A stretch of 22,753 bases of DNA from positions 1-22,753 of the IMG/VR virus record IMGVR_UViG_3300048922_000176. One strand, 5' to 3'. Position numbers and translations under genes: made by a program. The stretch's first letter is position 1. Every line of letters begins with the position of its first letter. Shown piece after piece: positions 12,180 through 19,153 of the stretch. This DNA comes from a virus. A model generated the notes under the pieces. The model did no database searches, had not been told where the DNA came from, and saw nothing but the letters and a program-made list of their open reading frames with translations.

Positions 12180-13147
12180 TGCCTTGCCCCTTCCCTGCTC
12201 AGAACGGCAAGTCGTCTGCGCCTGGCACCTGCCACGCGGCGACCGCTTGCTCCCTGGTGATCTCTCCACGCATGAACCCCTCGTGGATCTTCCGCGCCCC
12301 GGCGCACGCCCCGCAGGGGATGAGTCCGGTGTTGTGCGGATGCTTCGGGCAGCCAGCCGGGGGCACCCCATCCGGCGCCTCCCACCACACCCCGCTCCCC
12401 CCTTCCCCTCTCGCCGGAGACGCCCCGGAGACGCCCCGCAGGTCGCCCCAGGTAGTGCTCTGGGCGGACACCGGGCCCGGGTCTGGTTCGGGGTGTCTCG
12501 ACCCGTCGCGGCCGTCGCACGACACGAATGCCGCCCACGGGACCGGGTTGATCTGCATGAAGATGCGCCGTCCCGACGTGTAGAGGACCAGCCATCCCTC
12601 GTCCTCGAGGGCGAGCAGCCACTCGTCGACCTGCTTCACCGTGACGTCCTCGTCGAACTCGAACAGCGTCTCTCGCAGTGTTGATGAGGACGCGATCTCC
12701 CGCCCCAGCTGATCGACGTACATCAGTAGTTGCATCAAGAACAGGCGCAGGTCCCTCGGGAGTGACAGGAACCGCTCGTCGCGGTTCAACGCTTCGAGCT
12801 TGAACTTCCTCGCTGGCGTGAACGGCATGTACGGCCTTCCTGAATTCGGTGATTGCCGCGCCGACCATGTCGGCCGCGACGGTGAAGCACTCCGAGAAGC
12901 CACGGCCGCGAGGCAGCAGCGAGCGGGCATCCGAGTGGTGGGCGAACGTGCGCGGGAAGCGGGCTGCAAACGCCTTGAGCGCCGCTCGCTCCCACCCGAC
13001 GGGCGTGTCCCGGACGAGCACGAGCAGTTCCGCGCCCGAGTCAACGAAGGATCGGACCCGGCGGGAGTGTCGGCATCGGCCGACCTTCATCACGCCACGC
13101 TCGCGCCAGTAGACGACATAGGTCATCGCGAACTCCGGCATGCTCAT
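12176..13147 (-). CDS. GIY-YIG/MUG113-like nuclease; frame runs on over the next gene
   Basis: The first ~105 codons (to about 12835) look like a complete small GIY-YIG-type protein: TYVVYWRERGVMKVGR (residues 9-24, the YVVY and KVGR halves), Arg29-Arg32, and WERAALKAF with Glu53 as the candidate catalytic acid, then RGRGFSECF. After residue 105 the frame meets no stop and continues to 12176 across the replication gene (offset by one base) as arginine-rich sequence that looks like shadow. So either the protein truly has a long extension, or a frameshift or sequence error removed its stop. ATG overlaps the upstream stop (ATGA). A family member of about 100 residues would be normal. Confidence 0.6.
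   Translation of the reverse strand: MSMPEFAMTYVVYWRERGVMKVGRCRHSRRVRSFVDSGAELLVLVRDTPVGWERAALKAFAARFPRTFAHHSDARSLLPRGRGFSECFTVAADMVGAAITEFRKAVHAVHASEEVQARSVEPRRAVPVTPEGPAPVLDATTDVRRSAGAGDRVLINTARDAVRVRRGRHGEAGRRVAARPRGRGMAGPLHVGTAHLHADQPGPVGGIRVVRRPRRVETPRTRPGPGVRPEHYLGRPAGRLRGVSGERGRGERGVVGGAGWGAPGWLPEASAQHRTHPLRGVRRGAEDPRGVHAWRDHQGASGRRVAGARRRRLAVLSREGARQ
12199..12828 (-). CDS. Winged-helix replication-type protein (209 aa), putative
   Basis: Residues about 12-95 (LEALNRDERFLSLPRDLRLF, LLMYVDQLGREIASS, VTVKQVDEWLLALEDEGWLV, RRIFMQI) form a winged-helix of the sort found in phage replication-organiser proteins. A proline/glycine-rich linker follows (about 105-165), then a zinc-binding C-terminus CPKHPHNTGLIPCGACAGAR. 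ATG at 12828 has AGGAAGG about 6 bases upstream. The frame open above it (to 13044) overlaps the GIY-YIG gene and looks non-coding. It may load a helicase or bind an origin, but no origin is evident here. Confidence 0.6.
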   Translation of the reverse strand: MPFTPARKFKLEALNRDERFLSLPRDLRLFLMQLLMYVDQLGREIASSSTLRETLFEFDEDVTVKQVDEWLLALEDEGWLVLYTSGRRIFMQINPVPWAAFVSCDGRDGSRHPEPDPGPVSAQSTTWGDLRGVSGASPARGEGGSGVWWEAPDGVPPAGCPKHPHNTGLIPCGACAGARKIHEGFMRGEITREQAVAAWQVPGADDLPF

Positions 13148-13464
13148 CGCGCACCCGCCTTCTCGTCTCGGCGGGCGTCAGCACGCCACTCCGCGTGCTC
13201 TCCCTTGTCCTTCGAGCACAGCCCGAACCGGTCGAGCTTGAGCACTCGCTGACCGCAGAGAGCACACGTCGGGAACGCGGCGTGCGCCCGGTCGATGCGG
13301 GCTGACTCGCGCGCCCACTCCCGGGTGACGTGCTCACGGCGGCGATCGTCGAGCTTCCAACCCTTGTCGTTCGTCGACCACCCACCGTCACGCAGCGCGG
13401 CGACGTCGGCGGTGCAGCAGCCGAGAGCGCAGACCGCGCCCGGGACTCTCGTCGGGGCGGTCAT
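13144..13464 (-). CDS. Small zinc-binding hypothetical protein (106 aa)
   Basis: Two cysteine sets: CALGCC (residues 12-17) and CALCGQRVLKLDRFGLCSKD (about 72-91), a CxxC...C zinc knuckle. Between them a charged helix (DRRREHVTREWARESARIDR). ATG at 13464 overlaps the methyltransferase stop (ATGA), and its own stop overlaps the GIY-YIG start. Upstream open frame is shadow of the methyltransferase. Probably a nucleic-acid-binding accessory protein; unknown role. Confidence 0.7.
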   Translation of the reverse strand: MTAPTRVPGAVCALGCCTADVAALRDGGWSTNDKGWKLDDRRREHVTREWARESARIDRAHAAFPTCALCGQRVLKLDRFGLCSKDKGEHAEWRADARRDEKAGAR

Positions 13465-15209
13465 GCTGCCAACGCCCATTCGACAGCCGGCACGCCGGGG
13501 CGGGCGAGCATGATCCGCAGTGCCGCGATGGCCTGACGGTGGACGACCCCGTTGCCGCACACCTTGAGCTGCTCGGCGCGGGACAGGCCGATGACGGATG
13601 CCGTCACCCACCCGTAGGGCCAGCCCATCATCCACTCGGTCAGTTCCGGGTTCAGACGAGCCTTCCCACCCTTCCCATCCATCCGCACTGGCGACGGTGC
13701 CGGCCGGCCGAGAACCGTCTCCCATCGTGCGATTGCGCCGGCATAAGGCCCCCAGTCCGCAGCCACGCGATGGACGGCGATCTCGTCCAGCTCTCCCGCG
13801 CGCTTCGAGTTAAGGGCCTTCCTTCGGTCTGGGTCAGATGCGCCCCGTCCATGCTTGTCGCCCAGGCGGGCGGTTGGTGTCGGGAGCACCTTCACCTGAT
13901 CTATCACACGGTCCATCGCAGCGCGGAAGTCGCCACTGATCTGACCGTGCGCGGCCGGCGAAGATGAGCCGACCATCGGCGTCGGGAGGAGTTGGGCGAT
14001 CCCCGGCAGGATCGGCTCGCCCCGTCCGTTCACGTCATTGCCGTGCGCGTTCGACACCGACGGCGTCGGAAGCAGCGAGGCGATACCACCCAGCGTCGGC
14101 GAACCGTCACCGTACGTGCGTCCGGGGCCGCCGTGCTCGCCCTCGCTCGCGGTTGGTGTCGGTAGCAGTTGCACTGCTATCGGCAGCGGCATGCCCATGC
14201 CATTCCCGTTGACACGGGTCGCCTTCACCCGCTCGCGTCGCGCGAGCCAGGACTCGGTGCTCTCGCCGTCGTTCATCACGACCGTCGGCGTCGGGAGCAG
14301 CACTAGGTCGCGTGACGTGGATTCGGCACCGTCCCCAGCTTCGTCCGCACGACTGCATCCGTCAGCGTCACGTCCGAAGGCGTCGAACCGCCCGACTCTT
14401 TGAAGTCCATCACGGTCGGCGTCGGAAGCAGGGGTGCGCTCTTGGGGCCACGCGAGGATGAAGACGCGGAACCTGCCGTGCGGGGCGCCGACGTCGGACG
14501 CCGGTAGACCGCACCACTCCGCATCGAACCCGAGGTCGGCCAGGTCCCGGAGAACTGTGTCGATTGCTCGCCGAACAAGTCCTCGCTCTCGGTCGCGGAC
14601 ACGAACCGCCCGCTTACGGGATCGCGCCAGGCGAACGGCTGCTCTCCTCCACTCGACGACATGAGGTGTCCTTCCTTCGCGACGGCGGGCCGGGTTGCCA
14701 TGAAGGAACCGGTCTGTCATGCGGATGAGTTGGTCGATCCGCTTCACTTCGGCGTCGGCTTCGATGAGGTCGGGGTGCCACGGCTCACCGTCGGCAGAGA
14801 GGAGGCCGCGGACGTTCTCGATGACCACCCAATCGGGGCGGAGAGCGTCTATGGCCTTTACGTACTCGGACCAGAGGCCCGAGCGGGTGCCGTCCTGCAT
14901 GCCGCGCCGAGCTCCGGCGAGAGACACGTCCTGGCAGGGGAATCCGCCGGCGAGTACCTGCACGCGGGGGGCGGCGGTCCAGTCGACCTTCGTGACGTCG
15001 CCGAAGTTCGGGACGTCCGGGAAGTGGTGGGCGAGCACTTTTGACGGTGCCTCGTCGAACTCGCAGAACCATGCAGGCCGCGTGCCGAACACCTCGTCGA
15101 CCGCCATACCAAGGCCGCCCACGCCAGCGAACAACTCGCCCGACATGGGTTGTCCCATCGCCGCGACGATCTCCTCGACCGACATCTCGGCGAGCATCTG
15201 CGCGGTCAT
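13461..15209 (-). CDS. DNA (cytosine-5) methyltransferase with LLPTP repeats (582 aa)
   Basis: Motif I GELFAGVGGLGMA (24-36), motif IV GGFPCQDVSLAG (88-99, catalytic Cys92), motif VI VVIENVRGLL (128-137), motif VIII GAPHGRFRVFILAW (241-254) and motif IX-X LNPELTEWMMGWP (519-531) with CGNGVVHRQA (551-560) make this a C5 DNA methyltransferase. The target-recognition stretch between VIII and IX carries five copies of LLPTP or VLPTP (residues 304, 348, 379, 407, 441), a feature seen in some actinophage enzymes. ATG at 15209 overlaps the HNH stop (ATGA). It probably protects phage DNA from host restriction. A second, well-formed ORF lies inside it in another frame (14303-14662). Confidence 0.93.
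   Translation of the reverse strand: MTAQMLAEMSVEEIVAAMGQPMSGELFAGVGGLGMAVDEVFGTRPAWFCEFDEAPSKVLAHHFPDVPNFGDVTKVDWTAAPRVQVLAGGFPCQDVSLAGARRGMQDGTRSGLWSEYVKAIDALRPDWVVIENVRGLLSADGEPWHPDLIEADAEVKRIDQLIRMTDRFLHGNPARRREGRTPHVVEWRRAAVRLARSRKRAVRVRDRERGLVRRAIDTVLRDLADLGFDAEWCGLPASDVGAPHGRFRVFILAWPQERTPASDADRDGLQRVGRFDAFGRDADGCSRADEAGDGAESTSRDLVLLPTPTVVMNDGESTESWLARRERVKATRVNGNGMGMPLPIAVQLLPTPTASEGEHGGPGRTYGDGSPTLGGIASLLPTPSVSNAHGNDVNGRGEPILPGIAQLLPTPMVGSSSPAAHGQISGDFRAAMDRVIDQVKVLPTPTARLGDKHGRGASDPDRRKALNSKRAGELDEIAVHRVAADWGPYAGAIARWETVLGRPAPSPVRMDGKGGKARLNPELTEWMMGWPYGWVTASVIGLSRAEQLKVCGNGVVHRQAIAALRIMLARPGVPAVEWALAA
14303..14662 (-). CDS. Overprinted ORF in +1 frame inside the C5 methyltransferase (119 aa)
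   Basis: The frame is one base on from the methyltransferase. ATG at 14662 has AAGGAAGG 7 bases upstream. The product starts MSSSGGEQPFAWRDPVSGRF and contains FSGTWPTSGSMRSGAVYRRP (38-56), RTAGSASSSSRG and SAPLLPTPTVMDFKESGG (75-92). Its composition is ordinary, while the methyltransferase frame opposite is arginine-rich over residues 170-210. It stops 3 bases before the first in-frame LLPTP of the methyltransferase, and it has its own LLPTP copy 44 codons earlier. WPTSG...LLPTP proteins resemble stand-alone phage proteins I recall. It could be a real overlapping gene, or a relic of a former frame. Confidence 0.5.
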   Translation of the reverse strand: MSSSGGEQPFAWRDPVSGRFVSATESEDLFGEQSTQFSGTWPTSGSMRSGAVYRRPTSAPRTAGSASSSSRGPKSAPLLPTPTVMDFKESGGSTPSDVTLTDAVVRTKLGTVPNPRHAT

Positions 15210-15604
15210 ACCGCTGCTCCCGTCGGTTCGGGCGCGACGGGCGGCTCGAGCGACCATCCGCCCTCGTCGTCGAGGTACACCAGGCGACCGCCTGCCATGT
15301 ACAGGCGGACGGGTATGAGCGTGGGATCCTCCCACGAGTTGACGGCGAACCCGTCCTCACGAGCGAGGTCGGGGTGATGGTGCGCCCACCCGTGACATCC
15401 CGTCGTCCCGGAGCCGCACATGAGCAGGCCGTTCGATACCTCGTCGCCACCGCCGCGGGACTTGTACTTGCGGTGGTGGCGGGAACCGTTCTCCCAGATG
15501 CCCTTACCGCAGCGGGCGCAGGACTGACCCTCCCGCTTGTCGATCTTGATGTTCCGCTCACGGAGGGCGGAGCCGGAGTAAGCGATGGCGGGACGGTTGA
15601 TCAT
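15206..15604 (-). CDS. HNH endonuclease between two methyltransferases (132 aa)
   Basis: SCARCGKGIW (28-37) and LMCGSGTTGCHGWAHHHP (61-78) give the zinc-stapled cysteines. SRHHRKYKSRGG (41-52) supplies the HH pair, with Asn58 (EVSNGLL) and the final histidines (75-77): a complete HNH fold. ATG at 15604 overlaps the adenine methyltransferase stop (ATGA). The C-terminal third (LIPVRLYMAGGRLVYLDDEG) is a small strand-rich domain. It may be a phage HNH nicking enzyme or homing-type protein. Lying between two DNA methyltransferases it could also be the nuclease of a small modification system; the sequence does not decide. Confidence 0.85.
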   Translation of the reverse strand: MINRPAIAYSGSALRERNIKIDKREGQSCARCGKGIWENGSRHHRKYKSRGGGDEVSNGLLMCGSGTTGCHGWAHHHPDLAREDGFAVNSWEDPTLIPVRLYMAGGRLVYLDDEGGWSLEPPVAPEPTGAAV

Positions 15605-16428
15605 GATGCGTCCTCCCAATCGCCGAACGACAGAGGCTCCCAGTCCGGTTCGACCTTGAGGGATACGACGTCGGGTGTCACGTCGGCGATTCGGCGCGCG
15701 ATCTTCTCGCAGTACTCCTCGGACTGCTCGATGAGGATGGCTCGCCTACCCGCCGCCTTGGCGGCGTGACCCGTCGTCCCCGAGCCCGCCGTTGCGTCCA
15801 GAACGATCTCGCCAGGCTCGGTAAAGTCATCCATGAGGGCGCGCATGAGCGGCAGCGGCTTCTGCGTCGTATGCAGACGCGGATCCCTGCCACTTCGGTT
15901 CAGAACGATCGGCACCTTGTAGACAGGCTCGAACTCCCAGACGCCGTGGCGGCCCCCGCCGTTCCAGCGCTTGCGCCCGCGGGGATGAGCGATCGTGATC
16001 GCTTCGAATCCGGTGGCCGGGCGATCTCCGGAGAACTGGGGAGTCGACCCGACCTTCACCCACGCGCCCGTACGGACGTAGTCCAAGCCCTCAGCGGTCA
16101 GATCCTCGCGCCATAGGTGGTCAGACTCGACATCCGAGAACACCAGCACCCACCGCTGGGCGATTCTTGCGAACTCGGCCGCGAGGAAACGCCTGTCCCC
16201 GTCCGTCAGGTACTCGAACCCCAGGTCCACATTCCGGCGGACATCGGCGCCGTACCGACCACCCCTGTCGTTCGCGGCCACCATTCGACTGCTGCGCGCC
16301 GCTCCATGTACATGCTCGCTGTACGGCGGATCGCACATCACTACGTGCGCCGCTTCGATCGTCGGCAGCACATCCTCGTACTTGCCGTGATGCAACTGAA
16401 CGAACGCGTCCTCGTAGAAGAGGCTCAT
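15601..16428 (-). CDS. DNA N6-adenine/N4-cytosine methyltransferase, beta-type order (275 aa)
   Basis: Catalytic DPPY at residues 33-36 comes before the AdoMet-binding DATAGSGTTG at 211-220, the beta-class order. HTTQKP (186-191) is the usual motif X neighbour, and ILIEQSEEYC (231-240) the motif II acidic loop. The target-recognition part lies at about 105-180. The enzyme methylates an exocyclic amino group of adenine or cytosine; DPPY favours adenine but does not prove it. ATG at 16428 overlaps the upstream stop (ATGA). No cognate restriction enzyme is recognisable except possibly the neighbouring HNH protein, so an orphan, anti-restriction role is likely. Confidence 0.92.
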   Translation of the reverse strand: MSLFYEDAFVQLHHGKYEDVLPTIEAAHVVMCDPPYSEHVHGAARSSRMVAANDRGGRYGADVRRNVDLGFEYLTDGDRRFLAAEFARIAQRWVLVFSDVESDHLWREDLTAEGLDYVRTGAWVKVGSTPQFSGDRPATGFEAITIAHPRGRKRWNGGGRHGVWEFEPVYKVPIVLNRSGRDPRLHTTQKPLPLMRALMDDFTEPGEIVLDATAGSGTTGHAAKAAGRRAILIEQSEEYCEKIARRIADVTPDVVSLKVEPDWEPLSFGDWEDAS

Positions 16429-16850
16429 CGGTGCGCCCCATACTGTGCCGCGATGGCACGGTTGATGTTGAGCATCGAGTAGACCTTCGTGCGGAGTGCC
16501 TGCTCCGTCTTCTCGGCGTAGTGGTACTCCGCCTTGGTGTTGTGCCACGTCTGCAGCTCGGCGAGAGCGTCCACCTCGGCTTGGGCGCGGGCGAACGTCG
16601 CAGGGACGCCCGCCTTGCCGTAGCCGGCGAGGTGCTCGTTCTTCTTCCGCGAGTAGGCGCGCTCGGCGGCGTACCGGCGGTCGTTGATCTCGAGCATCAC
16701 GTCGGGCATCTCTTCGAGGAGGCCGACGGCCTCGCGGATGAACCGCTCCATCTCGCCGGGGTTCGTCGGTTCGAACGTGAGCAACTCGGCGCCGCGCTTG
16801 ATCGCGAAGCCCTTCTCCTGCACCTCTCCGGTGTCCTGGTCGACGGTCAC
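16425..16850 (-). CDS. Hypothetical phage protein (141 aa), helical
   Basis: MTVDQDTGEVQEKGFAIKRG then FEPTNPGEMERFIREAVGLL and long charged helices (INDRRYAAERAYSRKKNEHL, EVDALAELQTWHNTKAEYHY). An opening with a D-TGE motif and an NPGE segment is typical of a conserved actinophage protein of unknown role found near replication genes. GTG at 16850 overlaps the upstream stop (GTGA). The coiled-coil character suggests oligomerisation or protein contact. The open frame above it is shadow. Confidence 0.7.
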   Translation of the reverse strand: MTVDQDTGEVQEKGFAIKRGAELLTFEPTNPGEMERFIREAVGLLEEMPDVMLEINDRRYAAERAYSRKKNEHLAGYGKAGVPATFARAQAEVDALAELQTWHNTKAEYHYAEKTEQALRTKVYSMLNINRAIAAQYGAHR

Positions 16851-17668
16851 GGCTGAGCCTGCTTCCGGGTGGCCCGGCGGGCCGCGCGCGGGACGGGGCG
16901 GCCGTGGCTCTCCGCGTCCGCCACGGCGGCGGCGAGTGCTGCGGAGATCTCCGGGTTGCGGGGACGGAGGTGACCGGGGATGCGGGGGGGCTTCGGTGCG
17001 GTCGCGGGGCGCAGGTCCACGGTGGGCGGGTGCGGCGTCGGGACAGGTGCCGCCACCGGCTCCGGCGTCCACGCGTACTCCGCGCTCCGGACCGGCTCGG
17101 CCGCGCGCAACTCCGCGAGCCGTGCGTTGTACGCCACCTCGCGCGCAGCCGTGCGGGCACGCGCAGCACGGGCGTCCGACCAGACACCCTTCAGCTCGTC
17201 CACCGTCTGCGCGGTGGCGATCTCGAGGTCCCAGTCCCGCGGCTCGGGCTGCGGTGTCGGGGCGACGTCGCGCGCGTCGGGCAGGTCGTCCGGTTCGCGG
17301 CGGTCGCGCAGTAGCTCGCGGAACGCGGCCTTGATCGCTCGGCGTGCGGTGAAGGCGCCGAACAGGACACGGGGGCGGTCGGTCCACACCTTCTGCCAGC
17401 CCGGGTCCTCGGCGGGGAATGCCTCGTCCCACAGGACGACTTCCTCCGCGGGGTACTGCACGCCGACGCGGTGCACGCGGGAGCGAGCGGCGACGGGGTG
17501 CGGGTGCGCTTCGGTCTTCAGCCAGAAGGGCGACCAGATGACGCCGTCGTTCGTGAACTCGGTAGCCTCGCGGCCGTTCCACTCCCCCGACTCCTGGGCG
17601 ATGCGCTCGTACTCGGCGAGGGTCTTCGCGACGTCCTCGTCGGATCCGATGGTCTGCTGCTCGGTCAT
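16847..17668 (-). CDS. Hypothetical protein (273 aa)
   Basis: The first ~130 residues are compact: AEYERIAQESGEWNGREATE, GVIWSPFWLKTEAHPHPVAA, VLWDEAFPAEDPGWQKVWTD, FTARRAIKAAFRELLRDRRE. The rest is alanine/arginine-rich helix (VDELKGVWSDARAARARTAA) and a proline-rich tail (about 195-250) with a basic end. ATG at 17668 overlaps the clamp gene stop (ATGA). I do not recognise the family. Its place between a clamp-like protein and a methyltransferase points to DNA metabolism, but that is only context. Confidence 0.65.
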   Translation of the reverse strand: MTEQQTIGSDEDVAKTLAEYERIAQESGEWNGREATEFTNDGVIWSPFWLKTEAHPHPVAARSRVHRVGVQYPAEEVVLWDEAFPAEDPGWQKVWTDRPRVLFGAFTARRAIKAAFRELLRDRREPDDLPDARDVAPTPQPEPRDWDLEIATAQTVDELKGVWSDARAARARTAAREVAYNARLAELRAAEPVRSAEYAWTPEPVAAPVPTPHPPTVDLRPATAPKPPRIPGHLRPRNPEISAALAAAVADAESHGRPVPRAARRATRKQAQP

Positions 17669-18387
17669 GCCGCGCTCGCCTTCGCAACGGGAGCCTTCTC
17701 CGATACCTCGCCACCGAGCCATTCCGGCTCGCCTCGGACCAGCAGGTTCGGCTGCAGCAGCGCTCGCGCCGTGCCGGCGGTGTTGCGGACCAGCATGGGC
17801 GAGTACTTCTTCTCGCCCGGCTTCGGCACAGAGAAGACGAGCGGCTCGCCGCGGTGTCCGACGAGGTGCCGCATGTCGGCGAGGAACCGCGGGTCGAGCC
17901 CGACGATGTTGACCGGCTCGAACTCCTCCGCTGTCGACGGCTCCGAGGTGAACAGGCGATGCACCGGGGGGAAGTTGCCGCGGACGGCGTCCGCCTCGTA
18001 CCGCAGCACCGGAGCGTCCTCGGCCTCGGATGCCACAATGTCGACCGCGATGCGGCCCGCCTTGGCGTCCAACCCCTCGCTCCACGTCACCCGGATCTGC
18101 TGCTCAGGGTAGGAGCGCGCGGGTCGATGCGCGTTGGCGAGGATCCATGCCGCCTGTCGGCGATCCATGAGGAACGCCCCATGCCCTGCACCCTTCGGTC
18201 TGGGCACCAGCGTTTCGTGCACGCGATAGCGGTCGGTGGCGACGAGGTGAACGTGCTTGCCGTCGACGATCCAGTGGACCGTGCACAGCGGCGGGTAGAT
18301 GTCGTCGGTCGATGCAGCCGCCAGCGCCCCGCGCAGCGCCCACTTGAGCTGTCCCGCGTCGAGCAGGAGCGCGATCTTCTTCGGCAT
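17665..18387 (-). CDS. Sliding-clamp (DnaN)-like protein (240 aa)
   Basis: LLLDAGQLKWALRGALAAAS (7-26) followed by HLVATDRYRVHE (47-58) matches the start of a beta-clamp domain, in which ATDRYR is the usual signature. Later FPPVHRLF and IVGLDPRFLADMRHLVG correspond to the linker and second-domain start (FPDV-like and the helix after it). At 240 residues it is shorter than bacterial DnaN (about 370), as phage versions often are, so it may have two domains. ATG at 18387 has AAGGAG 7 bases upstream. It could tether a polymerase or compete with the host clamp. No polymerase gene is in the window. Confidence 0.75.
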   Translation of the reverse strand: MPKKIALLLDAGQLKWALRGALAAASTDDIYPPLCTVHWIVDGKHVHLVATDRYRVHETLVPRPKGAGHGAFLMDRRQAAWILANAHRPARSYPEQQIRVTWSEGLDAKAGRIAVDIVASEAEDAPVLRYEADAVRGNFPPVHRLFTSEPSTAEEFEPVNIVGLDPRFLADMRHLVGHRGEPLVFSVPKPGEKKYSPMLVRNTAGTARALLQPNLLVRGEPEWLGGEVSEKAPVAKASAA

Positions 18388-18388
18388 G

Positions 18389-19153
18389 TCAGTTCTCCTT
18401 CGAGGGGTCGGCGAGGAGGTTCTCGACGCCGTAGTCGGTCAGCACGTCACGGGCGTAGCCGAGGTGCTCGGTCATGTCCGCGAGGATCTGTTCGCGGTAT
18501 CCGGGGAAGCGTTCGTCGTTGCGGATGCGGTCGAGACGCTCGATGGCCTTGCGGAGGGCGATGCCGGCGGCGCGGGCGTCGTCGGTGATCGCAGTGGCGG
18601 TGACGACGCGGAGGTTCGGCTTCGGATAGGTCTTCCCGTCAAGTCCGTGCACGACCGGGGTGGACACCTCGGGTGCGCGCGGGGTGACATCCTCGACTTC
18701 GTCCGGCATGCCCGGGAGCGCGGGGTTCTCGTGTCCAGAAGTGGACACCTCGGCGATGTCCTTGGCGACCTGCGACTTCCCGATGCCCACGATCGGCGCG
18801 ATTGCCCGTGCGCTCAGCCCCTCACCGGCGAGGTACTCGACCAGTTCGAGGCGCTCCTCCCGCGACACGCGCATCGGCTCTTCGGAGAGGGTGTCCGACA
18901 GCCACGCGGTCCAGGACGAGAACCCCGTCATCGCCCACACGTTAGAGTTCTTCGCCACATCGATCTGATTCCGTAGCTTGAACAGGTTGTTGCGGATGCC
19001 GGATGCGGTGAGCTTGATCTCCTGCGTCATCCGCTCCGCTTCACGCTGGGAGAGGATGCGGAGGACACCCGTGGGGCGGGTCTCGCTGATCGCTTCGACC
19101 ACTCCCGCGCCGCGTGCCACCTCGGGGGCGGGGACCGTGCGGCGGGCGCTCAC
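18389..19153 (-). CDS. ParB-like HTH DNA-binding protein (254 aa)
   Basis: A central helix-turn-helix, GLSARAIAPIVGIGKSQVAK (112-131), follows EERLELVEYLAGE, and VVHGLDGKTYPKP follows later. This HTH-then-GLDGKTYP layout is common in actinophage ParB-like or KorB-like proteins. The earlier part (SGIRNNLFKLRNQIDVAKNS) is helical, and the end (IALRKAIERLDRIRNDERFP) forms further helices. The start is GTG at 19153, overlapping the upstream stop (GTGA). The codons for EVSTSGHE contain palindrome copy 3 (18732-18747), so the gene may carry a binding site for itself or for another regulator. Function may be partition-like, regulatory or in replication. Confidence 0.75.
   Translation of the reverse strand: MSARRTVPAPEVARGAGVVEAISETRPTGVLRILSQREAERMTQEIKLTASGIRNNLFKLRNQIDVAKNSNVWAMTGFSSWTAWLSDTLSEEPMRVSREERLELVEYLAGEGLSARAIAPIVGIGKSQVAKDIAEVSTSGHENPALPGMPDEVEDVTPRAPEVSTPVVHGLDGKTYPKPNLRVVTATAITDDARAAGIALRKAIERLDRIRNDERFPGYREQILADMTEHLGYARDVLTDYGVENLLADPSKEN
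18732..18747. promoter_or_regulatory. Palindrome TGTCCAGAAGTGGACA (copy 3 of 3)
   Basis: Same 16-bp palindrome as at 6530 and 7104, inside the ParB-like gene just after its HTH codons. A half site, GTGGACACCTCGG, lies about 70 bases away (18660-18672). Confidence 0.5.

Noticed and set aside
13875-14431. CRISPR array in the LLPTP region
   Set aside because: The repeats are short coding motifs with varied DNA and irregular spacing inside one gene.
16851-18038. Upstream extension of the 141-residue protein to a 537-codon frame
   Set aside because: The extension reads as arginine/proline noise across two real genes; the GTGA overlap at 16850 gives a natural start.
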